Part shown: piece after piece, positions 15,001 through 27,009 of the stretch
Position numbering within the stretch: position 1 is the stretch's first letter
Layout of the letters: each line of letters begins with the position of its first letter
NCBI GenBank assembly: GCA_014843695.1
Contig: CM026402.1
Location: 19,324,396-19,388,395, forward strand
Length of the DNA stretch: 64,000 nt
Reading direction: 5' to 3'
Origin: Archivesica marissinica
Taxonomy: Eukaryota; Mollusca; Bivalvia; Venerida; Vesicomyidae
Program-made: the position numbers and the translations under genes
The notes under the pieces: model-generated
Database searches by the model: none
Told to the model about the DNA's origin: nothing
The model's input: the letters and a program-made list of their open reading frames with translations, nothing else

Positions 15001-15430
15001 ACAAACATACACGGGTACAGGGGCATGACAAACATACACGGGCACAGGGACATGACAAACATACATGGGCACAGGGACATGACAAACATACACGGGCACA
15101 GGGGCATGACAAACATACACGGGCACAGGGACATGACAAACATACACGGGCACAGGGACATGACAAACATACACGGGTACAGGGACATGACAAACATACA
15201 CGGGCACATGACAAACATACACGGGCACAGGTACATGACAAACATACACGGGCACAGGGACATGACAAACATACACGGGCACAGGGGCATGACAAACATA
15301 CACGAGGGCATGATAAACATACACAGGGGCATGACAAACATACACGGGGACATGACAAACATACACGGGGGCATGGCAAACATACACGGGGGCATGGCAA
15401 AACATACACAGGGGTATGGGAAACATACTA
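6051..15430. repeat. Large 21/27-bp minisatellite
   Basis: Core unit CATGACAAACATACACGGGG + G (21 bp) with variants ACAGGGG, ACAAGGA and GGCAAAC, and a 27-bp form with an added GGGCACA. Short or long units occur in blocks: 27-bp units dominate 7930-8540, 9550-10910 and 15020-15300. Because 21 and 27 are multiples of three, stop-free frames of up to 1500 codons arise on both strands (Cys/Met/Val-rich or His/Thr/Asn-rich). I treat none as coding. Includes a 1000-N gap. Confidence 0.95.
9692..10691. other. Assembly gap of exactly 1000 N in the 21/27-bp array
   Basis: 1000 N, a placeholder size. Flanks show that the gap lies inside a second copy of 7917-9316. Confidence 0.98.
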
Positions 15431-15841
15431 GCAAAGGTGGATAAGCAGTGGTATATTCTTACTTGCAAATATTCTGTAATACTTAATATTTTCATTCTGC
15501 TGGTATGACAGCGCTCCTGTTACATACAGACGATCACTGAAAATAGCACAAGTACTAAAATGATACAGATTTCTGTTGGCTTCATTACGCAAAAGTCCTT
15601 ACAACAGTAATTTAATAGTTGTATTGAAATACCTCATTCCTGGTGGAATCCATTTCCATGAGGGCGGGACGGGCAATGCGGGCCGTTTGTCTAATCTTTG
15701 TCTAATGTTTCTAAAACTTGTTGCCTAAACCATTTGCATATTTCACACTATGTATTGTTTTTTTTGTGTACGACATATTTACTATTGACTTTGTACTAAA
15801 ATATGATTGAACAAAAGACGAGCTATGTGGGTTTATGTGTC

Positions 15842-15955
15842 CTGACTAAGGACAGCACCAGCGCAATCTTACTGGGGCTTGAACTCACAACACTTCGGTT
15901 ACAAGACAAGAACATCCTATCCGTTACACGAAGGAGGCCTCCACCAGAAGCACTG
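15842..15955 (-). mobile_element. tRNA-like SINE head, family F
   Basis: The reverse strand reads GGCCTCCTTCGTGTAACGGA, TAGGATGTTCTTGTC and B box GAGTTCAAGCCCC, then a short body. Only one copy here. Confidence 0.5.
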
Positions 15956-16073
15956 TTGCAAAAGCGCCATCGTATTTTGTAATCAGTTTAATTTTAAATG
16001 GCCAGCGACATGCGGCACTTGGGATATTTTTAAAACACAATGGGCAGACAAGGCTTAAAAGACACTAAACTCT

Positions 16074-16300
16074 TTCATCGCCAATGTCGCATAAAAGCAA
16101 AAAGTATAGAACCTGATCCGACAGAACAGAACGTGCAGTCTGATCTGGCTGTATACTGATTGCTCTTCAGACAGTGGAGCTGAAGCACCTGTCCGAATAG
16201 CAAAGAACATAGATCCTGATCAGACGCGGCGCTATACCGCGGCTGATCTGGATCTATGTTGTTTGCACATGCTCTGAATTTATTCAGAGCTGAGAGTTAA
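16074..16300. mobile_element. Family M1 foldback element, diverged
   Basis: Ends CTAAACTCTTTCATCGCCAA and GCTGAGAGTTAA; core GATCAGACGCGGCGCTATAC and CGCGGCTGATCTGGATCTAT. Confidence 0.65.
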
Positions 16301-16913
16301 CTGTATTTCTTCACATGTCTGTATATTGATTAAAGCTATGCAGCTTAAATTAGCAAACTATGAAGACTATAAATATCAGCCGGGGTGGGGGGTGCATCTC
16401 TCTGAGTCTTATCCTAAAGTTTTGTAATGGAATTGCTTGATTATCGAAAAGAATCGCAGCTGTTACGAAATATATGTGGCCAAGTTGACAAAATTGAGTC
16501 AAAACTAAGAGTTGCCACAGTGTAAATAAGTTTCTCTTTAAAAAAACTTACCCAGTATCAATGTATTTTAACAGCCAGTTTACCTCCTCCTTTTTTCTCA
16601 CAACTACTTCATGCCATTTGGTACCACCTAAAATATACATTCAAACAAGAACATCATTGCCCCGAGTCACCAACCTGATATTCTTAGGTTGAAACCCAAA
16701 CTAGAATTTCAAGATGGCCATACTGTTGAACATTTGTGGATTTCAAATTGGCAATAGTTTAGATATTTTTAATTACTAATCACACCGATGTCTAGTAAAA
16801 ATGTCTATTCAACTCGCCAAATATTTCAAAAAGAGAAGCCAAAACTATATTTTCAAGATTGTAGCTTGGATTTCAGATCTGAACGAATTGAGCTATTTTT
16901 GATCTACTACTTG

Positions 16914-18449
16914 TCTAGGATTCATGAAAATTGGCCAAGGTCTTCATGAAGGGAATGCATTCATCTTGGGCTTCCGATCGACCAAGGTCTTCATGAAGGG
17001 AAATGCATTCATCTTGGGCTTCCGACTGGCCAAGGTCTTCATGAAGGGAAATGCATTCATCTTGGGCTTCCGATCGGCCAAGGTCTTCATGAAGGGAAAT
17101 GCATTCATCTTGGGCTTCCGACTGGCCAAGGTCTTCATGAAGGGAATGCATTCATCTTGGACTTCCGATCGGCCAAGGTCTTCATGAAGGGAAATGCATT
17201 CATCTTGGACTTCTGATTGGCCAAGGTCTTCATGAAGGGAAATGCATTCATCTCGGACTTCCGATTGGCCAAGGTCTTCATGAAGGGAATGCATTCATCT
17301 TGGGCTTCCGATTGGCCAAGGTCTTCATGAAGGGAAATGCATTCATCTTGGGCTTCCGACTGGCCAAGGTCTTCATGAAGGGAAATGCATTCATCTTGGG
17401 CTTCCGATCGGCCAAGGTCTTCATGAAGGGAAATGCATTCATCTTGGGCTTCCGACTGGCCAAGGTCTTCATGAAGGGAATGCATTCATCTTGGACTTCC
17501 GATCGGCCAAGGTCTTCATGAAGGGAAATGCATTCATCTTGGACTTCTGATTGGCCAAGGTCTTCATGAAGGGAAATGCATTCATCTCGGACTTCCGATT
17601 GGCCAAGGTCTTCATGAAGGGAATGCATTCATCTTGGGCTTCCGATTGGCCAAGGTCTTCATGAAGGGAATGCATTCATCTTGGGCTTCCGATTGGCCAA
17701 GGTCTTCATGAAGGGAATGCATTCATCTTGGGCTTCCGATTGGCCAAGGTCTTCATGAAGGGAATGCATTCATCTTGGGCTTCCGATCGGCCAAGGTCTT
17801 CATGAAGGGAAATGCATTCATCTTGCACTTCCGATTGGCCAAGGTCTTCATGAAGGGAAATGCATTCATCTCGGACTTCCGATTGGCCAAGGTCTTCATG
17901 AAGGGAATGCATTCATCTTGGGCTTCCGATTGGCCAAGGTCTTCATGAAGGGAATGCATTCATCTTGGGCTTCCGATTGACCAAGGTCTTCATGAAGGGA
18001 ATGCATTCATCTTGGGCTTCCGATCGGCCAAGGTCTTCATGAAGGGAATGCATTCATCTTGGGCTTCCGATCGACCAAGGTCTTCATGAAGGGAATGCAT
18101 TCATCTTGGGCTTCCGATTGGCCAAGGTCTTCATGAAGGGAATGCATTCATCTTGGGCTTCCGATCGGCCAAGGTCTTCATGAAGGGAATGCATTCATCT
18201 TGGGCTTCCGATTGGCCAAGGTCTTCATGAAGGGAATGCATTCATCTTGGGCTTCCGATTGGCCAAGGTCTTCATGAAGGGAATGTATTCATCTTGGGCT
18301 TCCGATCGACCAAGGTCTTCATGAAGGGAATGCATTCATCTTGGGCTTCCGATCGGCCAAGGTCTTCATGAAGGGAATGCATTCATCTTGGGCTTCCGAT
18401 CGGCCAAGGTCTTCATGAAGGGAATGCATTCATCTTGGACTTCCGATTG
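16914..18449. repeat. 47/48-bp minisatellite, about 32 units
   Basis: Unit GGCCAAGGTCTTCATGAAGG + GAAATGCATTCATCTTGGGC + TTCCGATT. The 48-bp (GGGAAATG) form is common in the first two thirds and the 47-bp (GGGAATG) form dominates the end. A block of about 334 bp (seven units) from 16944-17294 is repeated at 17278-17628. No gene. Confidence 0.95.
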
Positions 18450-18950
18450 AATCAATTTTAGCTATTGTTAATCTACTGGGTGTCTTGATGCTACACACAA
18501 AGTTTCTTCAAAGTTTACCTAGCGACATGGGAGGAACAGCTGATAACAGATTTTCAAGATGGCGCTCATAAGTCTACAATGTACTAGAATTATGGCCCTT
18601 TTTTAAATTAGAAAATCTGTTCATAGTTTTGCATGCACATTACTATCCAGTCTATATCTGAATAATCAGTGTACCATTTTAATTTGAGGAATACGTCACA
18701 AAGTTTGTCCCTCATAAAATCTACTATCTGTATTACAGGCAAGTTAGATAACTCTTATATTTTATTGCAAATTATGGCTATTGTTTTACTTAGAAAATCC
18801 ATGTAAGGTTTCAATAGGTCAAAAGTAGTGACCATTGTGTTTATTTACCAAGGATTTTCTTTAATTTGACCAGCGTTCTAGATTTTTGCTGGAAATCGTT
18901 GATTGCCAAATGGAATCCAGCTTCCAACAAAATATAATTTGTCAGAGAAG

Positions 18951-19091
18951 TCTTACGGAGGTTGGTGCACCCAAGTACTGGTTAACCGCTGGAGCCTGCC
19001 CAGGAAAGGTGTTGTTAGGTAAACTGCCCGCCGGCGATATAGCCCAAAATGGTGCTGATGCAGGCGTAAAACCCGAATCATAAAATCATAA
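18951..19091 (+). mobile_element. Family C SINE, 5'-truncated
   Basis: Starts at TCTTACGGAGGTTGGTGCAC and ends CAGGCGTAAAACCCGAATCA. Confidence 0.7.
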
Positions 19092-19571
19092 AAATATAGA
19101 GAAGTTTTGAACAAAATTGCGTAGAAAATATGAGTTGTTACAAGCAGTGCAATGCGCTTACCTTAACCTAATGATCTAATCTTATCGAATTGGTAGACAG
19201 TCAAAAGAAATCAGTATATACAAAATCCAATGTTAAATAGAGTTATATGTACCATCGGTACCCATTGAAAAGGTAGTTCACCTGTACTGTTAGTGACCAA
19301 GTGTTATGCCATTTCTGGCCGATTATTCAACAGTACCAAGTTTTCATTACAATAAAACGTGTGGCCAAGATTAAACAAAATTCCCTAAAACTAGGTTTGC
19401 TGCAGTGTTCACGAGGCAAATGATGGATACAAACAGACAATAAGGCAAGTGATGGATACAAACAGACGTTCTAACAAATGGGTATTTCTGTTCTCCCCCT
19501 TTGTTCTAATAATAGCATTTGAGCATCATAAAAACTTACAGAATGAATGACAACACATAATGTTCTCTATT

Positions 19572-19824
19572 GTTTTTTTAAAACTTTATTTATTTTATAA
19601 CGATTGCGAAGCAAATTCTAACAACTTATATTAATCACTGTTGTTGGCGCGGATGAAAGCGTAAATGGTCATTTGTGTGGGAGGAAACCGGAGTACCTGG
19701 AGAAAACCCACCTATCCGATCTGGCGACAATCGTACCATCTCACACACTTCCCGGTCCGAGGAACGAACCTGGGTTGCATTGGTGAGAAGCGAGTGCGCT
19801 AACCACTGCGCTAATCGGACAGCC
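19572..19824 (-). mobile_element. tRNA-derived SINE, family A, near full length
   Basis: Reverse copy running from the tail ACTTTATTTATTTTATAACG through GGAGGAAACCGGAGTACC, then reversed B box GAGGAACGAACCTGGG and the A-box region GCTAACCACTGCGCTAATCG. Confidence 0.8.
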
Positions 19825-20160
19825 TAAAAAAAAAACTCTATTGTTGTACTAGCCCTTTGTATGACAACAGTTGATCACAATACCCCACTTCGAATATGTA
19901 ACGATGAGCTAGTGATTGAGTTGTCTTGTATTTGACCTAATGACCTAGATTTCTAGTTTGAATTCTAGTGAATTATCGGAAGGAGGGGGAGGAGGGGTGC
20001 ACTATACATATATTTTCGTGCATTCAAATGTCCCTTTCTTTACCGGAACACCTTTGGCAATTGGCAATACGCATTTATAACTAGCTACATGATATAATAC
20101 AAATCATCGACATTTACAAGAGCCATTAATTAATTTCTATACATGTGTTCCTGTGGCTCA

Positions 20161-20922
20161 GGGGGAGTCCGACTGTCCGGATATTACAGTACATCTGGTT
20201 ACAGTTATTAGGGGGAGTCCGACTGTCCGGACATTACATTACATCTGGTTACAGTTATTAGGGGGAGTCCGACTGTCCGGATATTACACTACATCTGGTT
20301 ACAGTTATTAGGGGGAGTCCGACTGTCCGGACATTACATCTGGTTACAGTTATTAGGGGGAGTCCGACTGTCTGGACATTACACTACATCTGGTTACAGT
20401 TATTAGGGGGAGTCCGACTGTCCGGATATTACACTACATCTGGTTACAGTTATTAGGGGGAGTCCGACTGTCCGGACATTACATCTGGTTACAGTTATTA
20501 GGGGGAGTCCGACTGTCCAGACACTACATCTGGTTGCAGTTATTAGGGGGAGTCCGACTGTCCGGATATTACAGTACATCTGGTTACAGTTATTAGGGGG
20601 AGTCTGACTGTCCGGATATTACACTACATCTGGTTACAGTTATTAGGGGGAGTCCGACTGTCCGGACATTACATCTGGTTACAGTTATTAGGGGGAGTCC
20701 GACTGTCCAGACATTACATCTGGTTACAGTTATTAGGGGGAGTCCGACTGTCTGGACATTACACTACATCTGGTTACAGTTATTAGGGGGAGTCCGACTG
20801 TCCGGATATTACACTACATCTGGTTACAGTTATTAGGGGGAGTCCGACTGTCTGGACATTACATCTGGTTACAGTTATTAGGGGGAGTCCGACTGTCCGG
20901 ATATTACACTACATCTGGTTAT
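20161..20922. repeat. 50-bp minisatellite, about 16 units
   Basis: Unit GGGGGAGTCCGACTGTCCGG + ATATTACACTACATCTGGTT + ACAGTTATTA; several units lack 8 bp (CACTACAT) and are 42 bp. Confidence 0.95.
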
Positions 20923-21148
20923 TATTACTTCGAATGTTTCCAACTCCCACCAGCAATTTCACAAACGGACCAGCCGCGCCTTCCACTAGTGCTGGTTTTA
21001 CTCCCACTCTTCCGAGCAAGTTCACATCACAAAATGCTGCAATATAAAAAAGGAAACTTGTATAATTTGTGCGAAATATACATACACATCATAATGCCAA
21101 TTTTCTTTCAAATTGTTAAGTTTCCGGATTTCGATCCTGGGAAAGAGT

Positions 21149-21384
21149 GTGTACCCATTCAACACCAAGTAACTGACATGGACTGGTCCATGATATTTAT
21201 AGACCAATAAATTAATAACAAAATTACATTTGGATCAGTTCATTTATCAAAATGGGTAATTATATTTCTAAAAATAGTTATATTACTTGAAAAAAGTGCA
21301 GATCCTGATGAGACGGCTCGTCACATCTGGATCTACACATTTGTGTAAGTCAATTTAGAGGTCTGTGGTGTTGAAAGGGCTAAG
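21149..21384. mobile_element. Family M2 foldback element, reverse
   Basis: CCCATTCAACACCAAGTAAC ... GGTCTGTGGTGTTGAAAGGG, with TGTA/CTAA in place of TTAA. Confidence 0.7.
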
Positions 21385-21400
21385 TGCAACAAAAACAATG

Positions 21401-21664
21401 TTATGTTATATTTCGGGTTTTACGCCTGCATCAGCACCATTTTGGGCTATATCGCCGGCGGGCAGTTTACCTAACAACACCTTTCCTGGGAAGGCTCCAG
21501 CAGTTAACCAGTACTTGGGTGCACCAACCTCCGTAAGAAACTGCCAACTTTTTCATATAAATGAGAGACGGCCTGAGCGGGGCTCGAACTCGTGACCATC
21601 AGTGATGATAGGTTACAGTGGTATACAAGTCAGCGACCTTAACCACTCGACCACGGAGGTGGAC
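21401..21664 (-). mobile_element. tRNA-derived SINE, family C, full length
   Basis: Reverse copy from TTTCGGGTTTTACGCCTGCA through GGAAGGCTCCAGCAGTTAAC to the head CCTTAACCACTCGACCACGG, with reversed B box GGGGCTCGAACTCG. Confidence 0.78.
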
Positions 21665-21789
21665 GACAACAAAAACAAATCCAAACGAACAATTGATCGA
21701 ATCTTTTCAAAAATTTGCAAAATATTTCCTGCATTTAGGCCAGATCGGCAGTATCGAATGTATTTCACACTATTTAATGTACATTGGCA

Positions 21790-21929
21790 ATTTTATCTAA
21801 AAATAGTAATAATTATTTATAGTAATAATTATTACTGGCAAAAAGTGCAGATCCTGATGAGATGACTCGTCACGAGCCGACTCATCTGGATCTACACTAT
21901 TTGGAGGCCTGTAGTGTTGAAAGGGTTAA
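21790..21929. mobile_element. Family M2 element, one end only
   Basis: AAAAAGTGCAGATCCTGATG, CACGAGCCGACTCATCTGGA and GTGTTGAAAGGGTTAA. The other end is lost or replaced by SINE and AT-rich sequence. Confidence 0.65.
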
Positions 21930-21997
21930 AGAACACAATTTAAGGACACAATCGTGCACTTTCTCACTTCTACTAAAAATCTGGAACACCCTATAAT

Positions 21998-22219
21998 TTA
22001 ACCCTTTCAACACCAAAGTAACTGATATGGATTGGTGCATGATATCGTTACACCAATAAATTAATAAGAAAATTACATTTGGACAAGGTCATTTATCAAA
22101 ATGGGTAATTTTGTCTAAAAATAGTAATATTACTGGCAAAAAGTGCAGATCCTGATGATTCATCTGGATCTACACTTTTTGTAAGCCTATTTAGAGGTCT
22201 GTAGTGTTGAAAGGGTTAA
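21998..22219. mobile_element. Family M2 foldback element, reverse, TTAA on both sides
   Basis: TTAACCCTTTCAACACCAAA ... GTAGTGTTGAAAGGGTTAA. Here both ends read CCCTTTCAACAC, a more symmetrical form than the others. The central palindrome is shortened. Confidence 0.72.
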
Positions 22220-22290
22220 ATGGTTTTTGCAATGTTTATGGCTATCGACATAAATCCCAGTTCAGGGTCTCTGTCTGTATCATTGTGTAC

Positions 22291-22545
22291 CGGTATGTGT
22301 GTTTTTACGTTTATTTATCGTCGCTACTGGCTGCCCATATAGCCTTCTGAAGAGATTAGTCATTTTAGATTTTTGGAGGATAGTGCAATGATACAGACAG
22401 AGACCCATTCCAGAATCTCCTGGTTCTTTTACATGCACGGTATAAAGCACCAACACGAGATCTCGGTTTAATATCCCATCTGAAAGACTATTAATTTTAT
22501 TATGGTCAGACGGGGGATCGAACCTGCGATCGCTGGATTACCGGT
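22291..22545 (-). mobile_element. SINE family D, reverse copy
   Basis: GTTTATTTATCGTCGCTACT through ATCCCATCTGAAAGACT to GGGGGATCGAACCTGCGATC, the reversed B box. Confidence 0.75.
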
Positions 22546-23519
22546 AGCGAAATAAATAAATGTAAAACACACAAAATAACTTCCACCTGCTGCAATCACA
22601 CAAGGTACATGTAAGACCAAGGTCTCAATTTTAAATTCAAAAGTTACATGGGGGTGGGTTACAGGGAGTTCATAAACACAAAAGGCCCACTTGCACAAAT
22701 TCTTTTGAATGTACAATGTAGGTCATTTGTTTCAAAAGATTACTAAATGTTTGGAACAGTTCCAACTTATAACTGCATAGATCTCTTTCCTTTTAGCCAG
22801 CTTGCTAGAGTATCACCTGGTGATCATTTCTGTGGAATTATTTGGAATTCTGGCCAAAGTAGTCCCAGTGTCAAGTGACCTAGTTTCCGACCTCTGAATC
22901 TACACCTCGTAGACACTGTAGTGTTTATGATACGACCTAACCTGGGAACAGGCGTTGATATATTTTGCCTGGTCAGTCATGTAAATATATTTTAATACTG
23001 AGATCATTAATTGGGCCGTATTGAGTTTCTGATAGTGTCATTTTGCCAGAAGTAAATTGGTAAAAAATCAACAGACTGGAACCCAGGCTAGATATGGCCA
23101 TATTTGGGCATCATATTTCAGTCCTCAATGTACTTGACTGCATATAAAAATGTTACCAATCTCATGAACAACCCATCTGTGGTGATGTGGTGATTATCTT
23201 TGGTATGCACTTGTAAACAAGACACTGGAAGATCCCTTTAGCTAAAAACCTGTGTTGCTACATTAACAATTTGAAGATACAATATTGGCCTTACATGTTC
23301 CTGAACTTTTCACAGTGGGTTCCTCCTCTGCATCACTCAACATCGAGTGGTCCTCTTCAGCTTGGGAGCAATAGTTTGCTCTCAAGCATGTCTGTATGTT
23401 AAACCTGCTCCTCCCAGTCTCGGTAACCTGAGGATAACATCAGATGCCTATATACATGTATGTATGCATGATGTTTCCATGTGTATGGAAAGATTATGCA
23501 TCAGTATTGGTCAGTTATT
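22546..23519. other. No recognisable gene
   Basis: Unique sequence between a family D SINE and an M3 element; no splice-bounded frame with recognisable protein was found. Confidence 0.45.
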
Positions 23520-24499
23520 TTAACCCTTTCCCTCATAGAAGCACCTCTACGCCATTACCAATACGACACGACACACATTAACCCTTCCCCTCATAGAAGC
23601 ACCTCTACGCGATTACCAATACGACATTCATTAACCCTTCCCCTCATAGAAGCACCTCTACGCCATTACCAATACGACATACATTAACCCTTCCCCTCAT
23701 AGAAGCACCTCTACGCCATTACCAATACGACATTCATTAACTCTTCCCCTCATAGAAGCACCTCTACGCCATTACCAATACGACACACATTAACCCTTCC
23801 CCTCATAGAAGCACCTCTACGCCATTACCAATACGACATTCATTAACCCTTCCCCTCATAGAAGCACCTCTACGCCATTACCAATATGACATTCATTAAC
23901 CCTTTCCCTCATAGAAGCACCTATACACCATTACCAATACAACATTTATTAACCCTTTCCTCATAGAAGCACCTCTTGACGCCATTACCAATACGACATT
24001 CATTAACCCTTTCCCTCATAGAAGCACCTCTTGACGCCATTACCAATATGACAGACATTAACCCTTTCCCTCATAGAAGCACCTCTTGACGCCATTACCA
24101 ATACGACATTCGTTAACTCTTTCCCCATAGAAGCACCTCTTGACGCCATTACCAATACGACATTCATTAACCCTTTCCCTCATAGAAGCACCTCTACGCC
24201 ATTACCAATACGACATTCATTGACAATGTAGTAGCCAAACCAATGTTCATAATAAAGGCAAGAATCTCATGTAGTCCCAGTAACATATATGGAGGTGGGA
24301 TAGATATGGCGACTACTTATCCACTGCATGATGGCTAAATGGCTGTCGTTTCTATGGATATATAATAGTATATTAACCTAAATCTCTATGAAAGTGGGAT
24401 AGATATGGCGATTACTTATCCACTGCATGATAGCTAAATGGCTCTCGTTTCTATGGAGATATAATAGTATATTAACCTAAATCACTATGAAAGGGTTAA
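23520..24499. mobile_element. TTAA-flanked element, family M3, with internal 53-bp tandem repeats
   Basis: TTAACCCTTTCCCTCATAGA at the left and CTATGAAAGGGTTAA at the right. The inside consists of 13-14 copies of a 53-bp unit (TTAACCCTTCCCCTCATAGA, AGCACCTCTACGCCATTACC), then about 100 bp of unique sequence repeated twice (GGGATAGATATGGCGACTAC). The repeat unit itself begins with the terminal sequence, so the array probably grew from the element's end. Confidence 0.78.
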
Positions 24500-24525
24500 C
24501 CATATTTTATTTCCCAATATAATAC

Positions 24526-24733
24526 ATATTGAACAATGCATACATCACACATATTGAACAATGCATACATCACACATATTGAACAATGCATACATCACAC
24601 ATATTGAACAATGCATACATCACACATATTGAACAATGCATACATCACACATAATGAACAATGCATACATCACACATATTGAACAATGCATACATCACAC
24701 ATAATGAACAATGCATACATCACACATATTCAA
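24526..24733. repeat. 25-bp minisatellite, eight units
   Basis: Unit TATTGAACAATGCATACATC + ACACA. Confidence 0.93.
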
Positions 24734-25281
24734 AATACAGAAAAATGATTAGAATGGAAGACAGAGTTTTATATAATTCTTGTCCTCGTTGGTGAGTTTA
24801 TTATGGACAACCCTAAATGTATACATGTACATCCAGAAACCATGCTATAACATATTTATACATCATGTATTTTGTATATAGCCACATAACTTCCATCATA
24901 GCAGGAATTAGACACAACATTATAAATTATTCAGGCATAAGCCAGGTTTCAAACCTGTACTGCAACGTCACCTATCTTAAAAGCAATTGTTAATTATCTG
25001 TAAAATTGACTATTTTGTATTGCCAGCCATACAATCCAATCACCAAGGGCAAATGCATCACATGATGTTCAAATAATACAGTTAAGAGCTTGAGAATATA
25101 ATTATGATAAAGCTCTATATAGGACAGGGTGTCTCACCAAGGTCACTCAATATCTTTCCTCCAATAATTTACAGGGCCCACTGAAGCATTGTCGTACATG
25201 GTGACATTAGTCCCTTTACAGTTTGGCCTGCTGTCATTGTGTGCTGAAGAAATTGCCATCAAAGGTCAGTTATGATCTAGG

Positions 25282-25563
25282 TGTTGTTAGTAATGTGATG
25301 GTCTCCATTGACTAAGCGTGAAATCCTTCGCTGGACTGCCATTGTAACAATTAGTAAATTAGCCTGACTTGAGCAAGTCTATGATTTCCCAGAATGCTGG
25401 GTATGACATCCGCTCAGAGCAACAGTTGAACCGAGATCGTCGAATAGAGCAGCTTATAGAAATAAAGTTTTATATATACACATCTTGTGTTTGTTTATTC
25501 ATTGTATAACTTAGTTGTTATATAAATGAAACAGTACAAATATTACATGGTGTCAGAAGTGGG
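25282..25563 (+). mobile_element. Possible LTR end with primer-binding site
   Basis: A segment of about 266 bp begins TGTTGTTAG and ends TATTACA at 25547. It has AATAAA near its 3' part and is followed at once by TGGTGTCAGAAGTGGG (25548-25563), the kind of sequence used as a tRNA primer-binding site next to the 5' LTR of Gypsy or BEL elements. No gag or pol follows; a non-LTR fragment comes instead. It reads as a truncated remnant. The left LTR edge is inferred. Confidence 0.45.
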
Positions 25564-25589
25564 CTTTGGTTTCATGTGCACAGCCCAAC

Positions 25590-26290
25590 ATGTTTATTCT
25601 CATGAGGCCAGGCTGTTCTTGAGGTAGCACCGACATGCGGCTTCAAGGAAAGGCCATCCAAACTCATTGTTCCCAAATATCAGCCTGTTTTGGCTAAGTA
25701 TAGATTGTGCCCATGGACAGAGTGGTTGGCATGAATGGAGTTCCGCCTTCTTGTGATGCAGACAACTTTGCATGTCAAGGCTTCAATGACATCAGCCAGT
25801 CTCGCTCCCATTGTTAGTGCTTGTCCAGGTCCTCTTGCAGCTTGGCAGAGTTATTGGTGGGCTTGATCTTCAGGTAGAGGAGGCTGTCATTGGTGAAGTT
25901 GATATATGGATTTCACTCTGTCTGGAAGGTTGTTGATGGACAACATGAATAATATGAGACCCAGGACTTATCCTGTGGCACCCCTGTAGTCAAAGTAGTG
26001 AAGGCAAACATGTGACCTTCAACCACGACATGCTGGCTTCTACCTGTCAGGAAGCCCTGCGATCAGCTCAGTACTGTTCCCCCATGCCATAGTGTCTCAA
26101 TTGTGATGATCAGTAGTAGCCTGGAAGGTCTTCTCCACCACAACAGATTGAATTTGTATGTATGACACTGCTCAAGAATTGGTCCTGTACAAGAGGTAAA
26201 AAGAACTTATCAAAAGCCTTGCGAAAATCAATGATGGCACTCTATCTCTAGGGTAACTCTTCACGGATACGTGATGTAATGGTGACAATA
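25590..26290 (-). pseudogene. Second decayed non-LTR retrotransposon fragment
   Basis: Reading the - strand with several stops and shifts gives IDFRKAFDK near 26220, then ILFMLSINNLPDRVKSIYQL near 25930, then an LLYLKIKPTNNSAKLQEDLD stretch and a WERDWLMSLKP block near 25810. These are the same reverse transcriptase landmarks as in the element at 27010-28375, but the sequence is much more degraded and clearly a different copy or family. Confidence 0.6.
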
Positions 26291-27009
26291 ATGGAAACGG
26301 ATGGACCCCTAAGCAAAACCCAATAGCAATTTCAAAAATTTAACTGTCGCGAAAACATATGACATTTAGTTTTTGCACTGTAGTTTAGATTTCATAGTCA
26401 GGTACAGAACATTTCATTGACTGCAACATAATTAACTAAAGGTGGAATTAGCTACCATTTTGCAAAATTGGCGTAGCATCCTAAAGGAAATGTGGATCTT
26501 TTATAATATCTTGGTTGGTGATTGGTATGTTGTTTTTTCTACAAGTGTTAGAAAGTATGTTACACCGGCGCAGTAACTCAATCGGAATGTTCAGTTATAT
26601 TGGTTCTAATCTCATCAGCCAAGACAAGGAAATTGGACTGTTGAATGAAGAAATGAATGAACAATTCATTTTTTTACATATATCTAAATTTAGGTCTAAA
26701 GTGAACAATCCTAACAAAGGAACAACAGTGAAGAGGTATGAGTTACGCACATGTTCATATACAAAAATGTGACATTTGACACAACACGGAAGTAAACACA
26801 AAAAATTGTTTTGACAAGATACATGACAAATAATGAAATATGGTTAGGACTAAGTGCCAGTGGCAGTAAACTAAAGCTGAAAAGTAGAATACTCTTCAAT
26901 TAATACTCTTCTTCTTCTTTGTTAATACAGCACTCCTTCACGTATGAAGATTATATGCCGGCACCGTAACAAAAAGTGTTAGTTCAGAAAGTGCTCATTA
27001 GAAAGGATA
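26291..27009. other. No recognisable gene
   Basis: Between two non-LTR fragments. An 85-codon frame (26515-26772) lacks recognisable features. The left part may be unrecognised retroelement 3' sequence. Confidence 0.45.

Larger units (their letters stand above)
15431..16913. other. Intergenic; holds a SINE head and an M1 element only
   Basis: Outside 15842-15955 and 16074-16300 nothing is recognisable. 16380-16910 is non-repetitive and has no long frame. Confidence 0.5.
18450..20160. other. Intergenic; two SINE copies, no gene seen
   Basis: Unique AT-rich sequence between SINEs at 18951-19091 and 19572-19824. The short frame at 18886-19083 is mostly SINE. Confidence 0.5.

Noticed and set aside
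5998..15495. Giant Cys/Met/Val-rich and His/Thr/Asn-rich open frames (up to 1528 codons) on both strands
   Set aside because: They are translations of 21/27-bp minisatellite units on several frames and both strands, cross an N-gap, and have no splice or promoter context.
16915..17959. Repeated frames with SLHEDLGQSEAQDECI or FMKTLANRKPKMNAFP
   Set aside because: Frame shadows of the 47/48-bp array. The 47-bp units break any long frame.
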